From Alligator mississippiensis (lineage: Eukaryota; Chordata; Crocodylia; Alligatoridae), in assembly GCF_030867095.1 (NCBI RefSeq), contig NC_081824.1:344652203-344716202 (forward strand): a DNA stretch of 64,000 nt, read 5' to 3'. The first letter of the stretch is position 1; every line of letters begins with the position of its first letter. The position numbers and the translations under genes were made by a program. The notes beneath the pieces are model-generated. The model worked only from the letters and a program-made list of their open reading frames with translations. It had not been told where the DNA came from and made no database searches. Below are positions 27,901-38,834 of this stretch, in pieces.

Positions 27901-30900
27901 CAGGTTTATCGCTCCTTCCCTCTGAACACTTCAAAGTACTTTGCAGACGATTACAAATCCACCTAAGGTTAGCAAGTACCTGCTTGTTACACATGGGGCA
28001 ATGCAGCTAAGCAAATTGACTTGTCACACAGCAATTCAGCAGAGCCATGGAAAGAACCCAAAATCCCTGGCCTCCCGTTCTTCTCCTATGCCTAGCTACA
28101 AAACTGGCTTAACTGCTCCACCCTCTTCCAATGTAATCTTTCAGAGGAAGCCCTAGAGGTGAAACAGCTTTTATATCAACTCTAAACCAGCCTTCTGGAC
28201 CTCTTTGCACGAGGAGGTGTGCTTAAGAAAAGAGGAAGCTGGATGAAATGTTGTCGTCTTCTAGCAATTTTCCAGCTTTCACAACAGGCAACTGGTCCCA
28301 TGTACAGGTGGCCATAACTGTCGGCAGTAAACCAGGACTGGCCAGATCAAGTGGATTCCTCCCACTCCTGATCTGCACAGAGGTCAGTTCTGCTATGGTC
28401 CAGGATCTATCCCTACTCCGATGGTTTAAACCTTTGACAAAGCAGTCTATTCCCTTTAATAGGTGCTAGGTAGGGAACTTCGTAACGACGCAAATTTAGC
28501 TGCGAGATTTCTATTAAATTCTCCCTAAAACAGAACACAACCACCTGATTTTTTTTGTACCAGTTCTAAACACATTAGACAAGCAGGGATATTTGACTAA
28601 AACTGCAAGAAGAAACTTCTGCTTTTTAGCCATGCCATATTAGAAGCAAGCATCATCAGTTCAACAGGAAGCTAATGATGACAGGAGAAGGTAAACCCTA
28701 GCTTACCTCCCATACAGCCTCTGTTAACTTCTGCAAAATTATGCAGAGTGCATAGAAGGGTAGCTTTTGACCCAGCAGGACATTAGTATACATATTAGCC
28801 TTTTCTGTTCAATTTTAGAAGAATCCATTGAGATAACTAAGGAAGAGTATTAAATAAGAAAAAAAGTAGATTACAGTAATATTACACCAACCCTAGTGTA
28901 TTAAAGAACTCATTTCCTTACTGCTGAGGTAGGTTTATCTCATCTGTAAAAACGCATACAGAAAGCTAGATTTTATCACTAAGGATCTGATGGTGCAAAC
29001 AATTACAGGTGGGGGTAACTTTACAGGTAAACCTAATTCCACTGAAACCAGTCAGATTATTTCACATGTATTTGCAAGATCAGGTTCTTAGAAACCAAGG
29101 AGGCGCTTTAAATTTGTTTTGCTGTATATAAAAAGAAATTGAAACCAGCTGTTCGCCTGTCATTTTTTTAACCTGACTGCTCAGCATTGTGTTCTTTATA
29201 ATGTGGAAAGTTAGAGGAGTGGCCTAGGAACATTTATGTTTCTACTTTTTTAGAGCTGTACTTCATACTTGGTAAATGGTCTCTGCTCCTCTTTGTTTTT
29301 CCTTTGACTTTCAACTGTTCACTTGTTTGATTGTCTCACATCCTTGGGGATTCAATTTATCATCACGGGGGTCTGATGAGCATACCATACAATAGTGGAA
29401 GGAAGTGAGGTAGAAAGGGAGAAGAGGAAAGAGCAGAAGTACGCACCTCCTTTCCCTGGAGGATGCAAAACCATTCTGTACTCCTGCAATATTGGCAGCT
29501 AGTGGTTTCTGAAAGAATATTTGCTCTAAACCCTCTCTCTTCAGACTACACCATTTTTTCTGCAAATGTTGCCTCCCCTAACAATTCTTCCAGGAATTAG
29601 TCACACTTATTAATTCAACAGCAGCCGGAGACATACACAGCTGCAACCAATCTTTTATGGTTCTAAAGTGCAAAGAGCTGAAGGCTTCGCGCTCTCACTT
29701 CAAATCCACTAACACTCCCTAACAAACAAAACAAATACAACAACTGTTTCCTACCTAAAAAATAAGTTATCTATAAACATGAAGGATAAACAGCTGCATT
29801 TTATAGCCCCCTGAACTACCAGACAGTAAATTCTCGAGAGTACTAGCTAAACGACAAAAAAAAACCCAAAACACTTCAACACGTTTTCTTGTCACTAATA
29901 TACAAGGCCCCAATATAGCGAATAGGAGCAGCTCTGGATTGCATCATTCTAGTCACCATAAACATCCTAAAGAACGTGCTTGTCATCTTATTCTTTATAG
30001 TCTGTGTATGCTACCATAAAAGCAACACAAATAAATGCACACAGTATGTTTATTCTAGTCTTAATTTAGCTGCTTAATGCTTTACAGTGTCAGGCAGCCT
30101 AATGTTTAAAAGTCTAACACAAGCAATCCAGGCTGGCCCTTAGGCAGGATAACTCTTGGTTTGCTGGTGCATCAGCCATCCCTCAATTTGAGGATTCTCT
30201 CTCCCACAGCTCCCTGATGGGTCTTGAGGTGACTTAAAAGTTCAATCCTTCAGCCACAGGGATTTTTTGCTGATGCATTCATGGCTTTCTAAGGCATTTG
30301 AAGTAAAAGAGGAGAGGGTTTTATTTAAATGCATGTGTAACATGCTACTACCCCATTCTGCTTGCTAGTTTCCTTTTGCCATCCAATTTAGGGGTGGGCA
30401 GAATGTGGCCCGGGAGATGGATGTGACCCGCCAGGCCTTTCTATCCAGCCTGCGGGGCCCCTAAAAAATTTAGAAAATTAATATTTATCTGCCTTGAGCT
30501 GCTTGTCAGGTGGCCCTTGACGGCTTGCCAAAACTTAGTAAGCGGCCCTCTGCCCAAAATAATTGCCCACCCCTGGTCTAACTTGTGGGTTTATAAGAAT
30601 GAAGTAGGCAAAGGGCACAAACAATGCCACAATACTCATTTTTTTTATAAAAGGGCTGTCTAGGCTGCTGGTGCTGTGCTCTTCAACTGAGAAACTTCCA
30701 TGATAGTCTCCTTTGCTCACTGGGGGTCTAGAGGTGTGGACACACAAATGCTTGGAGTCATTTCAAAAGTCGATACATTTTAACTGCAATGTGCAAATAA
30801 GCCAAGAACAATTCAAATGCTGCAAAACTTCTGACTTTTAAAACATACATCTGGGGTTCAATGTCTTAACACAAGTGCAGGCCAAATTTACTTATAAGGA

Positions 30901-33216
30901 AGTAGTCAGGACTTGTATTAGAGATGATATCTTTTATTAGACCAACAAGATTTTTGCAAAAAAAATTTTTGAATTGCTTGTAATTTCTTTAATTGCTTCT
31001 TATAAAGAAGTCACCCCTGGTCAAGTAAGATGCACTCTTTTCATGAAAAGGAAAGAAAGAAAGAAGCTGATATTTTGGAACTCTATTTGTGGGGAAAGTT
31101 ACATAAGCATTTGGAAGGGCCCAAGTTTTCAGTGAGCCAAGGTAAGAAAATATGTTTTTCTATATAGGGACAGGGGCACCAACTATATAGTATTATCCAA
31201 CAAGACCTCCCTGATGGCAGAGAAAAGCATAAACCAATTTTAAGTACTATGGAAACACTTGTAATGAATTAATCAAGTTTGGGAATTTCTCCTTCCATCA
31301 AGCTATAGCTCAATACAAACAATAGCTTGTCTAGCAGCTAACTGACTTTAGAACAGAATGATATTTGGCATTTTGGAGGGAGGCTTCTTCTCCAGAATCC
31401 ACTTATTTCACCTTTCAGCACAATTACAGAGCACCAGCCCCAAGAAACAAAATTATCAGGTCATCTGTTTGCTATCTTTCCTATAAATGCAAGCATAAAC
31501 ATAGCTTTTGCCTCAGTCAGCCTACCTAATTAACATCTCTTAGCAGACTAACATGACACTAAAATAGTCTGTACTAGCTGCCTGCAGGTTTCCAATGAGT
31601 TCAAGGTGTTAATTATGAGCTGGAGACCCCAAATGGCTTGGGATTTACTGTGCTTCCCTCTCTGAGCAATGCTGCAACAGCTGCAGGAAATGGGGACACT
31701 CAATGTGTACCCCTCAGTATAAAAGACTACCAGCAGCATAACAGCCCCTCCATTTTTTATTTATTTATTTTTTGCCTTTCAGACTGGAAAAGTCTGAATA
31801 CTGGAAAATGCTAAAAGGCATTACTATTTAAATAGTGTTAAGGGAGAAACGGGCCTGGTAAGAGCAGATGTTTGCAAGGGAATGTTGTATTATTTGAACG
31901 TGATTTTTTTTGTAGTTGATTATTTTGGCGTGAGGGAAATACAGCAGCTGGCTTTAGTTTTGATTATATTCATAGTTCCTGGATAAGGGACCTAGAGCTC
32001 AGGATAAGCATTCTTTTATATATTATACATCAAAATGAAGTAAATAAGTTGACAACAGGAAAAGAAGGACAAGAGCTAGTATCAGTCAAATCTCCCTGGA
32101 GCATGAGCAGGTGCTCTCTGCACCATAGCTGCACAATCACTGTATTATGGACAGTAGGGCAATTTCTCTCTTTTCCTAAAGAAATAAGTACTAGCTACTT
32201 ACTTTAACTAGTGCTACAACTTAGAGGTCATGATGAATATTTGCTAGTTTTTTTCTTACATAAGTATGCACATTCAGAGACCATCTGTACATAGGCGTTA
32301 ATGATTCTGCAATATAGTCATACTTTACACTTAAATGACACCTTTAATCTTATTACCAAATTCCCTAGTAAATTAATTATTCCTCAAAATTCTCTTTTTG
32401 TTACCCATTAAAAGTAGCTTTTTCCTAATTATTATAAACACACACAAGATCAGAATGATTGCTAACCCAGTTTTATTACTTCAATCAGCTACAAAGTTAA
32501 TGAAAAGGCATCAGAGTTGAAAGAATACCATCAAAATGTGAGATATACCAAACTATTTCTTCAGACTAAAGACTCTGAATTTATAGGTTTATTTTCTTAA
32601 ATTGATAAGAAAAACAAGCCTACATATATTCAGGGAACATACAAAGACAAAAAGCAGTACTTAATTTCTTTTGGATATAAAATAATGCAGCACAGAATAA
32701 CAGACTAGCAAAGTTAGCCACTCAGTAGTGCTGAGAAAAAAGTTACTAATGTTTTACACACTGTAAAACTTAAAAAAAAAAAATTGTAATGCCCAGTGCA
32801 ACTTTCTCAACGAAATCTCAAAGTTAGAGAATGAGCGGTTGCTTTGAAAACACAGAGAATTAATCTAATCAAAAAGGAAAAGAGCTGAAACTGTCAGCAT
32901 CCTCTAATAAAAAGTGACAAATCACCTCACCTCTTTGCTCCAAGAGATTTACATTATGCTACTTTAAATGAGAAAATAGATTTGACAGAACTCATCTCCT
33001 TGCAGGCAGCTAAAGATTACTGTTCACCTGTGGAGTCCATAAACTATCCACAGAGACTACAGAATGGCATCAGCAAGCATTTTAGTGTTTACAGAGCTGT
33101 AACAGTTCAACCAGTTCTCTCACCTCCTACAGAGCTATAATAAATCTCATATGTAAAGATTTCTTCAGTTTTATATAAATACAAATGCAGATCTAGCCAA
33201 AGCTACTAAACTACAT

Positions 33217-33247
<31 letters not shown>

Positions 33248-36200
33248 CTTAATTTGTGGATAATTTAATTCTGAAATGCAGGCTCTCCAGAAATAATTTC
33301 ACGTTTCCTGCTTTGGTGCCTGATCCAATAAAGCTGTTAAACATGTAAGTAGCCAGGCTCAAGTCAACAACACTATTCACATATTCAAAATTAAGCATAT
33401 GCTTAATCAAAACCACTTAGGAACAGAGAAAACAAGTTGCAGAGTGTATAATTATTAAGAAGGTGGGAGGCCTTTATTCAATAAAATATAGGCTAGTTTT
33501 CCATGCCACTTGTAAAATTAACTAAGATCAGTTAGTGTCCCCTAGAACATAATTTAAATGGATGTTGCAGGTTTTCAAATGGCATGTATAATTGTTTAAA
33601 GTTTAATAAAAATACACCACCCTGATAGAGAAACTGATATAGAAAACAAATGTTTCTATGTGACCTAACACTGCCTTATAGCTTAGCCCTCTGGAGATTA
33701 AATAAGAACATAATCAAACAAAATATATTCTTCAGTTCTCTGCTAGCTTTGTTTGTACATTCTGGACAGAATGACCTGGAAAGAAGGATGAAACATGCTG
33801 GAAGAAAGATCAAGCAAAGAATAGTTCTTTACACTCAGGTGGTGCAACGAAAATACCGTATACTGCCAGGGGGCTTTAATATATTGTTACAATGGGCACA
33901 AAAGAAGTTTAGATGTCATCTTATTCTCCCCTCCCCTTTTTAAATCAGAAAGATTAATCAAAGTTACAGCTAGGAGCGCTGATGTCACACTTGCATAATT
34001 ATGAAGTTATAGCTGCAAGTCTACCAAGAACTCTCTCAGTATTTTGAATTTTTATTGAAACTTTCATCTGGAAAGCTCAAACACCTATTAAATCTTCCTA
34101 CATTCTTGTGAAGCTGGAAGCACTGCATTCACTTCTGACTAGATTAATGACTGAGCTGGAAACAAAAGCCAGAACTCTTGACTTGCAAACCCCCACACTA
34201 AAAAAAAAAAATTAGTAGTAGTAGTATAGTCTCTCACTATGTTCATGATTTTTCTCTCATATATTTTAAAACAATTCACAGAATCTATTTTAAAAATAAG
34301 TCATGAAAACTTCAGCCATTTTCTTCATAGACTGAACATACCTGATTGCTGTTTCAGCATTTATATTTAAAACTTTACATTGAATGAAAATAATCTAGTC
34401 ACTAAAAGCAATCTGCTCTCAATCTGGACTGTCCCAAGTGAATGAGAATCTTCCTCATTACATAAACTTGATTTATTTTCTATACAGAAATGGATCTATA
34501 CTTCTAGGACATTTTAAACTGCAAAGCAAATATCTGGGAAGTCAATGCAAAGACAATGTCTAATTTTAAAGTTGGAGGGGTCCCCACCTCCCAAGGAGCG
34601 TTATGGGGAGAACATAAAAAAAGAACAGAAAGAGCCATTTTTAGTAGCCAGGCAGAACAGACTTATGCTAGTCTTGTGCAGAAGCCTATGTGCACATATA
34701 GCTTCTGCAATCAGCTAAAATAATACACCAGGAACTTAGCTAGACAGTAAGCATCATTTTTTTTTACTTTAAACTTGCAGATGTCTCCACTACTTAGCTG
34801 TTTGTTGCACTGGCAGACTTTACATTAGTGAATCTCAGCCACACGATCAGCCTGGACCTAAAACAAACAGCTGTAGAGGCTATTTTTGGATCTGCAAATT
34901 AATCCCTCTCCTCTCAACAATCATGGCAGCCTGATCTACCTGCTCCCCACAAGGAAAAGAGGGTAGAGAATAAACTTGAGGGGTGAAATGTTGGGCCCCT
35001 TTTTAGTCAACATTTAATTGACTTCAGTGGGACTTAAGCTTTTGTGCCACCTCCAGTTAAAATTAAAAAAACTCAAAACACTTACAGACAAGAATTTTTG
35101 TTTCATATAAAAAAAGCTTTAAAAAAAATTCACACTATTAGAAAAAGCTAAGATTGAGATCTGAAATTTCCATTTTCTTCTAATTCTGTTACCCACCATA
35201 AGCAATCCAAATTAAAATTATAAAAGAAAAAAAATCAAGATGTGTGACACAATCAAGAGCTCCATTATTTTTCTTGTTCACTTTTGTCACTCTGCACACA
35301 CAACATGGATATTCTTTATACGTTAGTCCAATTTATATTATTAACTCAGAATGGGGACTTTAGGCCAATCTTCATAATCAGTGGGTACATCTACACATGC
35401 AAATAATTTGCAGCAAACCTGAGAGCAGTTTGAGCCAGAGTAAACTACTCCCAGGCACAACATCTATACACGCGCCTAGAACAGCAGCAAATTGAGCCGG
35501 GGTGGAGCAGTTTACACCAGGGCCAGGAGCACGGGGAGTCAGCCCCAAGCTCCGGGTGGTATCATCGAGGCTGGCTGGGGCATGAGGGTGCTAGAAGTGC
35601 AGAGCCATGTGCCTAAGGCAAGAGTCTGGCTGCCTAAGCTGGACTGACTGGGTGCAGTTTTCATCCATGATCAGTGTCTATGCATACATTTAATCGCAGT
35701 TAATTACCCATCATTTAGTTTATTAGTTAAATTAGTTTACTGTGGCCTAATAGCATTGCACATGCAGACAGTGACACTTTACTCTGCAGCTACTTTGTCT
35801 ACTCCGTAGTTAAACATGTATGTTGATGCAGCCACTTACTCCAAAACTAAGGTGGTGTAAATCACTAATCTCACAAAAAATACCCTGAGATTTATACCAC
35901 TGCAAATGAGATCTTTTGTCTTCTTGAACTTCCTCTTATATAGCACCTTTGTCATGTATGCTATGTAAATAACAGTGTTTCACAATACATGAAGTTAAAA
36001 ATGCAAAGATAGGGTGGAACCTATTTTTCAACAAAAATCACAAAGCAGCCCACCTGCTATTCAGTCTGATTTTTCTCAAGTGGCGACTGACTGCATGACA
36101 GAAATCACATGCAAGTTTATTAACTACCAGAACAATCTGATCGATCTGGGATCTGCAAAACACCCCTTGTTTCACTGGTTCATCATGGCCTAAGAGAGGT

Positions 36201-38474
36201 AGTTGAGTCCTAAGAGAGCCATATTGGTCCAGTCAGGCAGAAGGCAAGGTAGATATATGCACCTTTATAGAATAAAGATGTATACAGAACAAGCTTTCAT
36301 GAACTCAAGCTCACTTCATCAGATGCTGCAAGCTTGAGTTCATGAAGCTTATACTCTCTATAGATCTTAGTGTGTTAGCCTATGAGGAGTTAGTTATGTT
36401 CTAGCCACAGATAAAGGAATCATGGAGAAGAAGGGCTGGAAGAGGCCTCCGGAGGTCATCTAGTCCAAGCCCCTACCTGAAGCAGGATCATTCCTATCCA
36501 AAGTATCCCATACAAACCATAGCCTAAACTCTACATAAGACTACCATCTACCCTGACACAACATAGACCTAACACCCTAACTTGCCACAGCTAAAGCAGG
36601 GGAACCACAGCAGCCAACGTCCTTCTTCTATAACGTCAATTTATGCTCAAGAGGTCCCAGGTAGAAGAGTCGCACCCCCTACTTCAGCAGAAAGCAAAAC
36701 CCCCCACAGTCCGTACCAATCTGACCATGAGGTAAAAAGGATGGGGGGAAGTGTTCATGATTCTGCTCCGATCTATTTTTGATATTACTGACAGCAAAGT
36801 TCTTGTTGACTTCTTTGGAGCTTCTGCCAAGCCAAGGGCACATCCATCTGTCTGGAGTGGCTTGGTCCCTAACACTAGGAAGGATCCCAGAGAAGCAGCT
36901 CTGGACAAGTGCTCTTCTACTCTAGAGGCTCTCTCCTAGAGCACCAGTCTGATATCATTACACCTCCTGATCCCTACAGAAGACGAGCAACCTGCATTTT
37001 ACCTGCCAGGCAGCCCAGACCTGTTCCTGGCAGATAACCACATAGGCCCCATCCAGATGAGCACGGCTGTGTGGTATGTGGCGCTGCAGACACATCTGTG
37101 GCGTCACATGCCGCATGTTCGGTTGTTCTCCATGCTGCAAGGGAGCACTGGGGAGGGCTTTTTGACCCCTGGATATTCATGGGTCAAAAAAACCCACGGG
37201 GAAGAAAGTGGAGTAGCACACAGGGTGACAAACCTGGAGCCTGGCCGGCCAGCGCCATACTCCACTGCCAGCCAGGCTCCATGAGGCACAATCACCACTG
37301 CTGCAGCCCCAGGAGGCCCCCCAAGTAAGGCTGCTGGGGCCAACCCAGTACTAGCACCAACATCCCCTATCCCACCTGGGGTTACCTGCCATGCACCAGA
37401 GCGTGTGTGGCACAGGAGTTCCCCCAGGACAACTAGCAGCAGCACAAGGTATGTCAATGCTAGTTGTCCTTGGGGAATCAAACCTCCATGCAGGTCTGGA
37501 CATGGCCACAGCGGCTAAAACACCTGTGGTGCATTCAGAGGAAAAGCGTGGAGGGAGATGAGAGGGGTGAAGAATTAGAATCCTAGAGGCAGGGCTAGAA
37601 AGGCCCTTAAGAGGTAATCTCTAGACCATCCAACCCATCCCATACAACAATCCTTGCCTAACCTGCTATTGAAACTAGAGTCAAGAGAGGAGGACGATTT
37701 TTAAGACTTGGATAGACAAAACCTTGGCTGGGATGGGCTCTGCTTTGAATGGGGGGTTGGCTTATGACCTCCTGAAGCCCCTTCCAACCCTTGTTTTCTA
37801 GGATTCTGTGACCACACAGTGCCAAAATAGACTGGAAGGTGGCTTGAGGGCAACTCTCAACTTTTGTAGACCCAAGTCCCTCGCTTGGGACTGGAGCTCC
37901 CCGGGAAACCTCAGTGCTTGGCGCTCACCCCTCCCCTGCCTCCGGGAGAGCCCCTGTGCCCTTCTGCGGCGGCGAACTCCGCCCCCCGCGGGACAGAACG
38001 CGGAGACAAAGCTGCGGGTTCTAGAGTGAATCGCGCCAGCGCGCGACACCCCCTGAAGGGTCGCCAGCTGCCTGGTGGACAACCACGCTGGCTGCGGCCC
38101 CCGGGCTCCAGCAGGGCTCAGCCCCGGGCGCCGGTGCTTCAGGACACAGATGAGGGCTCTGGGGACGAGATCGGTGCCTACCCCGCCCCTGCACCCAGCC
38201 CAGGACTTTGCCCCCCGCCGGACGGCAGCCGAGTCCCGCGGCGCTAGCACCCCAGCAGGGCAAGCAGGTGCCGGGAGGCGCCGACCCCCGCCTACCCCCG
38301 GGGGCCAACGCCGGGCTCCCCCGACCCCGCGCCCCCAGCCCTAGTACCAGTAAAGCGGCCGCCGGCGTCGCCGTGGCCCCGGCGCCGCTGCAGGATGAAG
38401 TAGCCGCTGGTGCGCTGCGTGACCCAGAGGCGCAGCGCGTTCTTGAGCACCACCTCCTCGGGCTTCAGCCACAT
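6358..38474 (-). CDS. TBC1D8: TBC1D8, TBC/Rab-GAP family protein, 5' half (five coding exons)
   Basis: Spliced gene on the minus strand. Coding exons are 38348-38474, 21348-21458, 13252-13370, 11551-11779 and 6358-6598. Lengths 127, 111, 119, 229 and 241 bp give phases 1, 1, 0, 1, 2 that join without a break: residues 1 to about 275. The translation follows vertebrate TBC1D8 closely and differs from TBC1D8B, TBC1D9 and TBC1D9B; diagnostic pieces are [36 protein letters not shown] and [14 protein letters not shown]. Family members have two N-terminal GRAM domains, a Rab-GAP TBC domain and an EF-hand-like region, and are about 1,100 residues long. The window holds the N-terminus and first GRAM domain (about residues 145-215). 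The catalytic TBC domain is outside, so its arginine and glutamine fingers cannot be checked. All five borders are GT-AG and no stop or frameshift is present, so the gene looks functional. The first non-coding exon and the transcription start are not determined. Confidence 0.95.
7261..7445. mobile_element. PLE-derived foldback element
   Basis: Arms 7261-7312 and 7360-7411 are inverted copies about 52 bp long. Both contain the PLE tail signature ataaaagatatc (or its complement). The right side continues into tagaccaatatggctacaacc, the terminus shared with other PLE pieces here. The loop is A/T-rich. No clean target duplication was found. Confidence 0.8.
9077..9166. repeat. 90-bp direct repeat, copy 1
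   Basis: Matches 11147-11236 with a single difference (A at 9116, G at 11186). It is followed by a partial internal repeat of its own last 18 or so bases (tttttagggcagatca). Confidence 0.9.
9628..10066. mobile_element. hAT-like non-autonomous transposon
   Basis: Ends cagggctgtccacctt and the inverted tcagctgaagagccctg form imperfect terminal inverted repeats. The 8-bp flanks acataact and atataaat agree at 6 of 8 positions, as expected for an old hAT insertion. The GC-rich interior encodes nothing recognisable. Confidence 0.6.
11147..11236. repeat. 90-bp direct repeat, copy 2
   Basis: Second copy of the sequence at 9077-9166, same orientation, 2,070 bp away. The flanks of the two copies do not match, so the duplicated block is short. 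Confidence 0.9.
11551..11779 (-). CDS. TBC1D8: TBC1D8 coding exon 4 (start of GRAM domain 1)
   Basis: 229 bp, phase 0 in and 1 out, residues 120-195. It opens [20 protein letters not shown] and includes the GRAM-domain strand region around [19 protein letters not shown]. The donor is gtaagtgt after the codons for GKE. Its split leucine codon is completed by exon 5. Confidence 0.95.
11780..13251 (-). other. TBC1D8: TBC1D8 intron 3
   Basis: Intron of about 1.47 kb. It contains a CR1 3' end fragment at 12045-12135 and otherwise unassigned sequence. Confidence 0.9.
12045..12135 (+). mobile_element. CR1 LINE 3' end fragment
   Basis: Typical CR1 tail: ggttggactagatgacct, then ggtcccttccagccct, ending ctgtgattcaat. 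Strongly 5'-truncated. Confidence 0.85.
13252..13370 (-). CDS. TBC1D8: TBC1D8 coding exon 3
   Basis: 119 bp, phase 1 in and 0 out, residues 80-119. Acceptor tttctag is followed by [18 protein letters not shown], and the exon ends at VKGKIK with donor gtaagaaa. The segment matches the region just before the first GRAM domain. Confidence 0.95.
14585..15360 (+). mobile_element. degenerate Penelope-like element with inverted left end
   Basis: Left end 14585-14700 is an inverted PLE tail with a decayed hammerhead core on the minus strand (14667-14694: CCGAGGA ... GAAA). At 15060-15170 the plus strand encodes [12 protein letters not shown] followed by [14 protein letters not shown], matching FIIWTDNLQSL and NNHHPSIQLSLEYS of the coding PLE at 44.8-45.0 kb. 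The right end 15255-15355 carries aataaaagatatcaccca and ctggaccatcaaggcaa. The rest of the coding region is deleted. Confidence 0.7.
16858..18600 (+). mobile_element. CR1 LINE fragment, ORF2 decayed
   Basis: The plus strand encodes CR1 reverse transcriptase pieces in several frames: [29 protein letters not shown] and [19 protein letters not shown] (17038-17450), [15 protein letters not shown] (motif A, 17450-17495), then the FADDTKL-type motif C near 17727-17750 and a C-terminal part to 18122. It ends in the CR1 tail (ggttggactagatggcctcc) near 18590. Several stops and frameshifts make it inactive; the 5' end and endonuclease are missing. Confidence 0.92.
18951..18990. repeat. CA microsatellite
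   Basis: Interrupted (CA)n run in TBC1D8 intron 2, after an AT-rich stretch. Confidence 0.95.
20504..20582 (-). other. candidate alternative or cassette exon of TBC1D8
   Basis: 79 bp between a strong acceptor (pyrimidine-rich tract ending ttgccttcag) and a strong donor (CAG then gtaggta). One frame is open throughout, reading [20 protein letters not shown] and on to ATNS, and ends in phase 1, which is what exon 3 needs. Entry from exon 2 would shift the frame, because 79 is not a multiple of 3. It would read through if used as a first exon from the in-frame ATG at 20612-20610, giving 36 new residues before exon 3. I do not recognise the peptide. A chance ORF is possible. Confidence 0.3.
21348..21458 (-). 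CDS. TBC1D8: TBC1D8 coding exon 2
   Basis: 111 bp, phase 1 in and out, residues 43-79. Acceptor tttag is followed by the [12 protein letters not shown] segment, and the exon ends at IACG with donor gtgagtta. Intron 1 before it is about 16.9 kb. Confidence 0.95.
21640..22915 (-). mobile_element. old CR1 LINE, 3' half, split by a hAT element
   Basis: On the minus strand this follows the CR1 3' region: the tail starts near 21643 (catagaaatgtaggg). Sequence matching the conserved stretch between RT and C-terminus (gaccatttctccaatttgtc, 22377-22396) follows, and CR1-like sequence resumes after the hAT at 22815. No ORF survives. Border positions are approximate. Confidence 0.75.
22623..22806 (-). 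mobile_element. 184-bp hAT MITE (copy in CR1)
   Basis: Ends caatcgttttcaact and the inverted ttgaaaaacactg. The 8-bp flanks are atccagac (22615-22622) and atctagac (22807-22814), 7 of 8 identical. Same family and same length (184 bp) as the element at 43476-43659, in the opposite orientation. Inserted inside the CR1. Confidence 0.9.
26203..26491. mobile_element. hAT-like non-autonomous transposon
   Basis: Left end gagggttgtccaaactgg pairs with right end ccactttggatagccttg as imperfect inverted repeats. Flanks ttttaaaa and ttttaatg agree at 6 of 8 positions. GC-rich interior without a convincing coding sequence. Confidence 0.6.
30390..30575. mobile_element. hAT-like MITE, family B
   Basis: Inverted ends aggggtgggcag and aattgcccacccctg. 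The interior shares gcccctaaaaaatttagaaa and ttgccaaaac with 57864-58029, so the two are copies of one family. Confidence 0.8.
30901..30975 (-). mobile_element. PLE terminal fragment
   Basis: tcaggacttgtattagaga followed by gatatcttttattagaccaa, the same terminal sequence as in the foldback at 7261 and the piece at 56098. Confidence 0.75.
33219..33247. repeat. poly-G tract (29 G)
   Basis: An unbroken run of 29 G on the plus strand inside intron 1. The length may be inexact in the assembly. Confidence 0.95.
35381..35835. mobile_element. MITE-like element with gtgggtacatctac ends
   Basis: The left end gtgggtacatctacacatg is roughly inverted at the right (gtatgttgatgcagccac). The ends resemble those of 42668-42886 and the right end of the 58.3 kb element. 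The interior encodes nothing seen. Confidence 0.5.
36209..36392 (-). mobile_element. PLE-derived foldback with hammerhead-like core
   Basis: Minus-strand core at 36295-36322: CTGATGA, stem II (GTGAGC/GTTCAT with loop TTGA, containing G-U pairs), then GAAA. The GAA is followed by AGCTTGTT, which can form a tiny stem III. An inverted partial copy follows (agctttcatgaactcaag at 36292, gcttgagttcatgaagct at 36331-36348). Outer borders are approximate. Confidence 0.7.
36413..36560 (-). mobile_element. CR1 3' end fragment
   Basis: aatcatggagaagaagggct, then ggaggtcatctagtccaagc, the inverse complement of a CR1 tail. It may extend towards 36700. Confidence 0.65.
37572..37674 (-). mobile_element. 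CR1 3' end fragment
   Basis: gaatcctagaggcagggcta and the following catccaacccatcc resemble an inverted CR1 tail. Directly precedes a plus-strand CR1 tail. Confidence 0.6.
37690..37812 (+). mobile_element. CR1 3' end fragment
   Basis: Ends cccttccaacccttgttttc and then aggattctgtgacc, a CR1 tail. It abuts the CpG island. Confidence 0.75.
38348..38474 (-). CDS. TBC1D8: TBC1D8 coding exon 1 (start codon)
   Basis: Codons 1-42 plus one base. The ATG at 38474-38472 opens [20 protein letters not shown], the conserved start of the TBC1D8/9 family; A at -3 gives an acceptable start context. The frame stays open upstream without a family match, so this ATG is chosen by homology. The exon ends ACT G before donor gtactag (plus-strand 38341-38347), phase 1. 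It lies inside the CpG island. Confidence 0.95.
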
Positions 38475-38834
38475 CTTGCCGCGGGCCCGGGTCACTGCAT
38501 CGCCGCCGGCCACGGGGAGGAGCCCTGTCCCGTCCTCTCCTGCCCGCTTCCCCCGGGGACGCCGGGGCTTTGTGCCGCGGCCCGGAGCCAGGCGGCAGGA
38601 CGCTTCCCCCGGCCCGGCCCGGCCCGGCCCGGCCTCCCTCCTGCCTCCTCCCCCAGCGGCCGCGCCTCCCTGTCCCCTCCCTCCTTCAGCTCGCCCGCCC
38701 GCCCTTCGCTCTGGCCGGACCGAGCCGAGCCTGCCTGGGCTTTCCGCCTTTCCCGGCGGCTGGGCAGGGGCAGGGAGACACCGGCGCCCTGCCGGCCCGC
38801 CCCAGCCATGCCGCTCCCCGGGGCTCGGTTGTTT

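Larger units (their letters stand above)
21459..38347 (-). other. TBC1D8: TBC1D8 intron 1
   Basis: Intron of about 16.9 kb with no gene seen. It carries an old CR1 with a nested hAT (21640-22915), hAT-like elements (26203-26491 and 30390-30575), a PLE end (30901-30975), a G29 tract, a hairpin MITE (35381-35835), a PLE foldback (36209-36392) and CR1 ends near 36.4 and 37.6-37.8 kb. Most of 22.9-26.2, 26.5-30.4 and 31.0-35.4 kb is unassigned AT-rich sequence. Confidence 0.85.
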
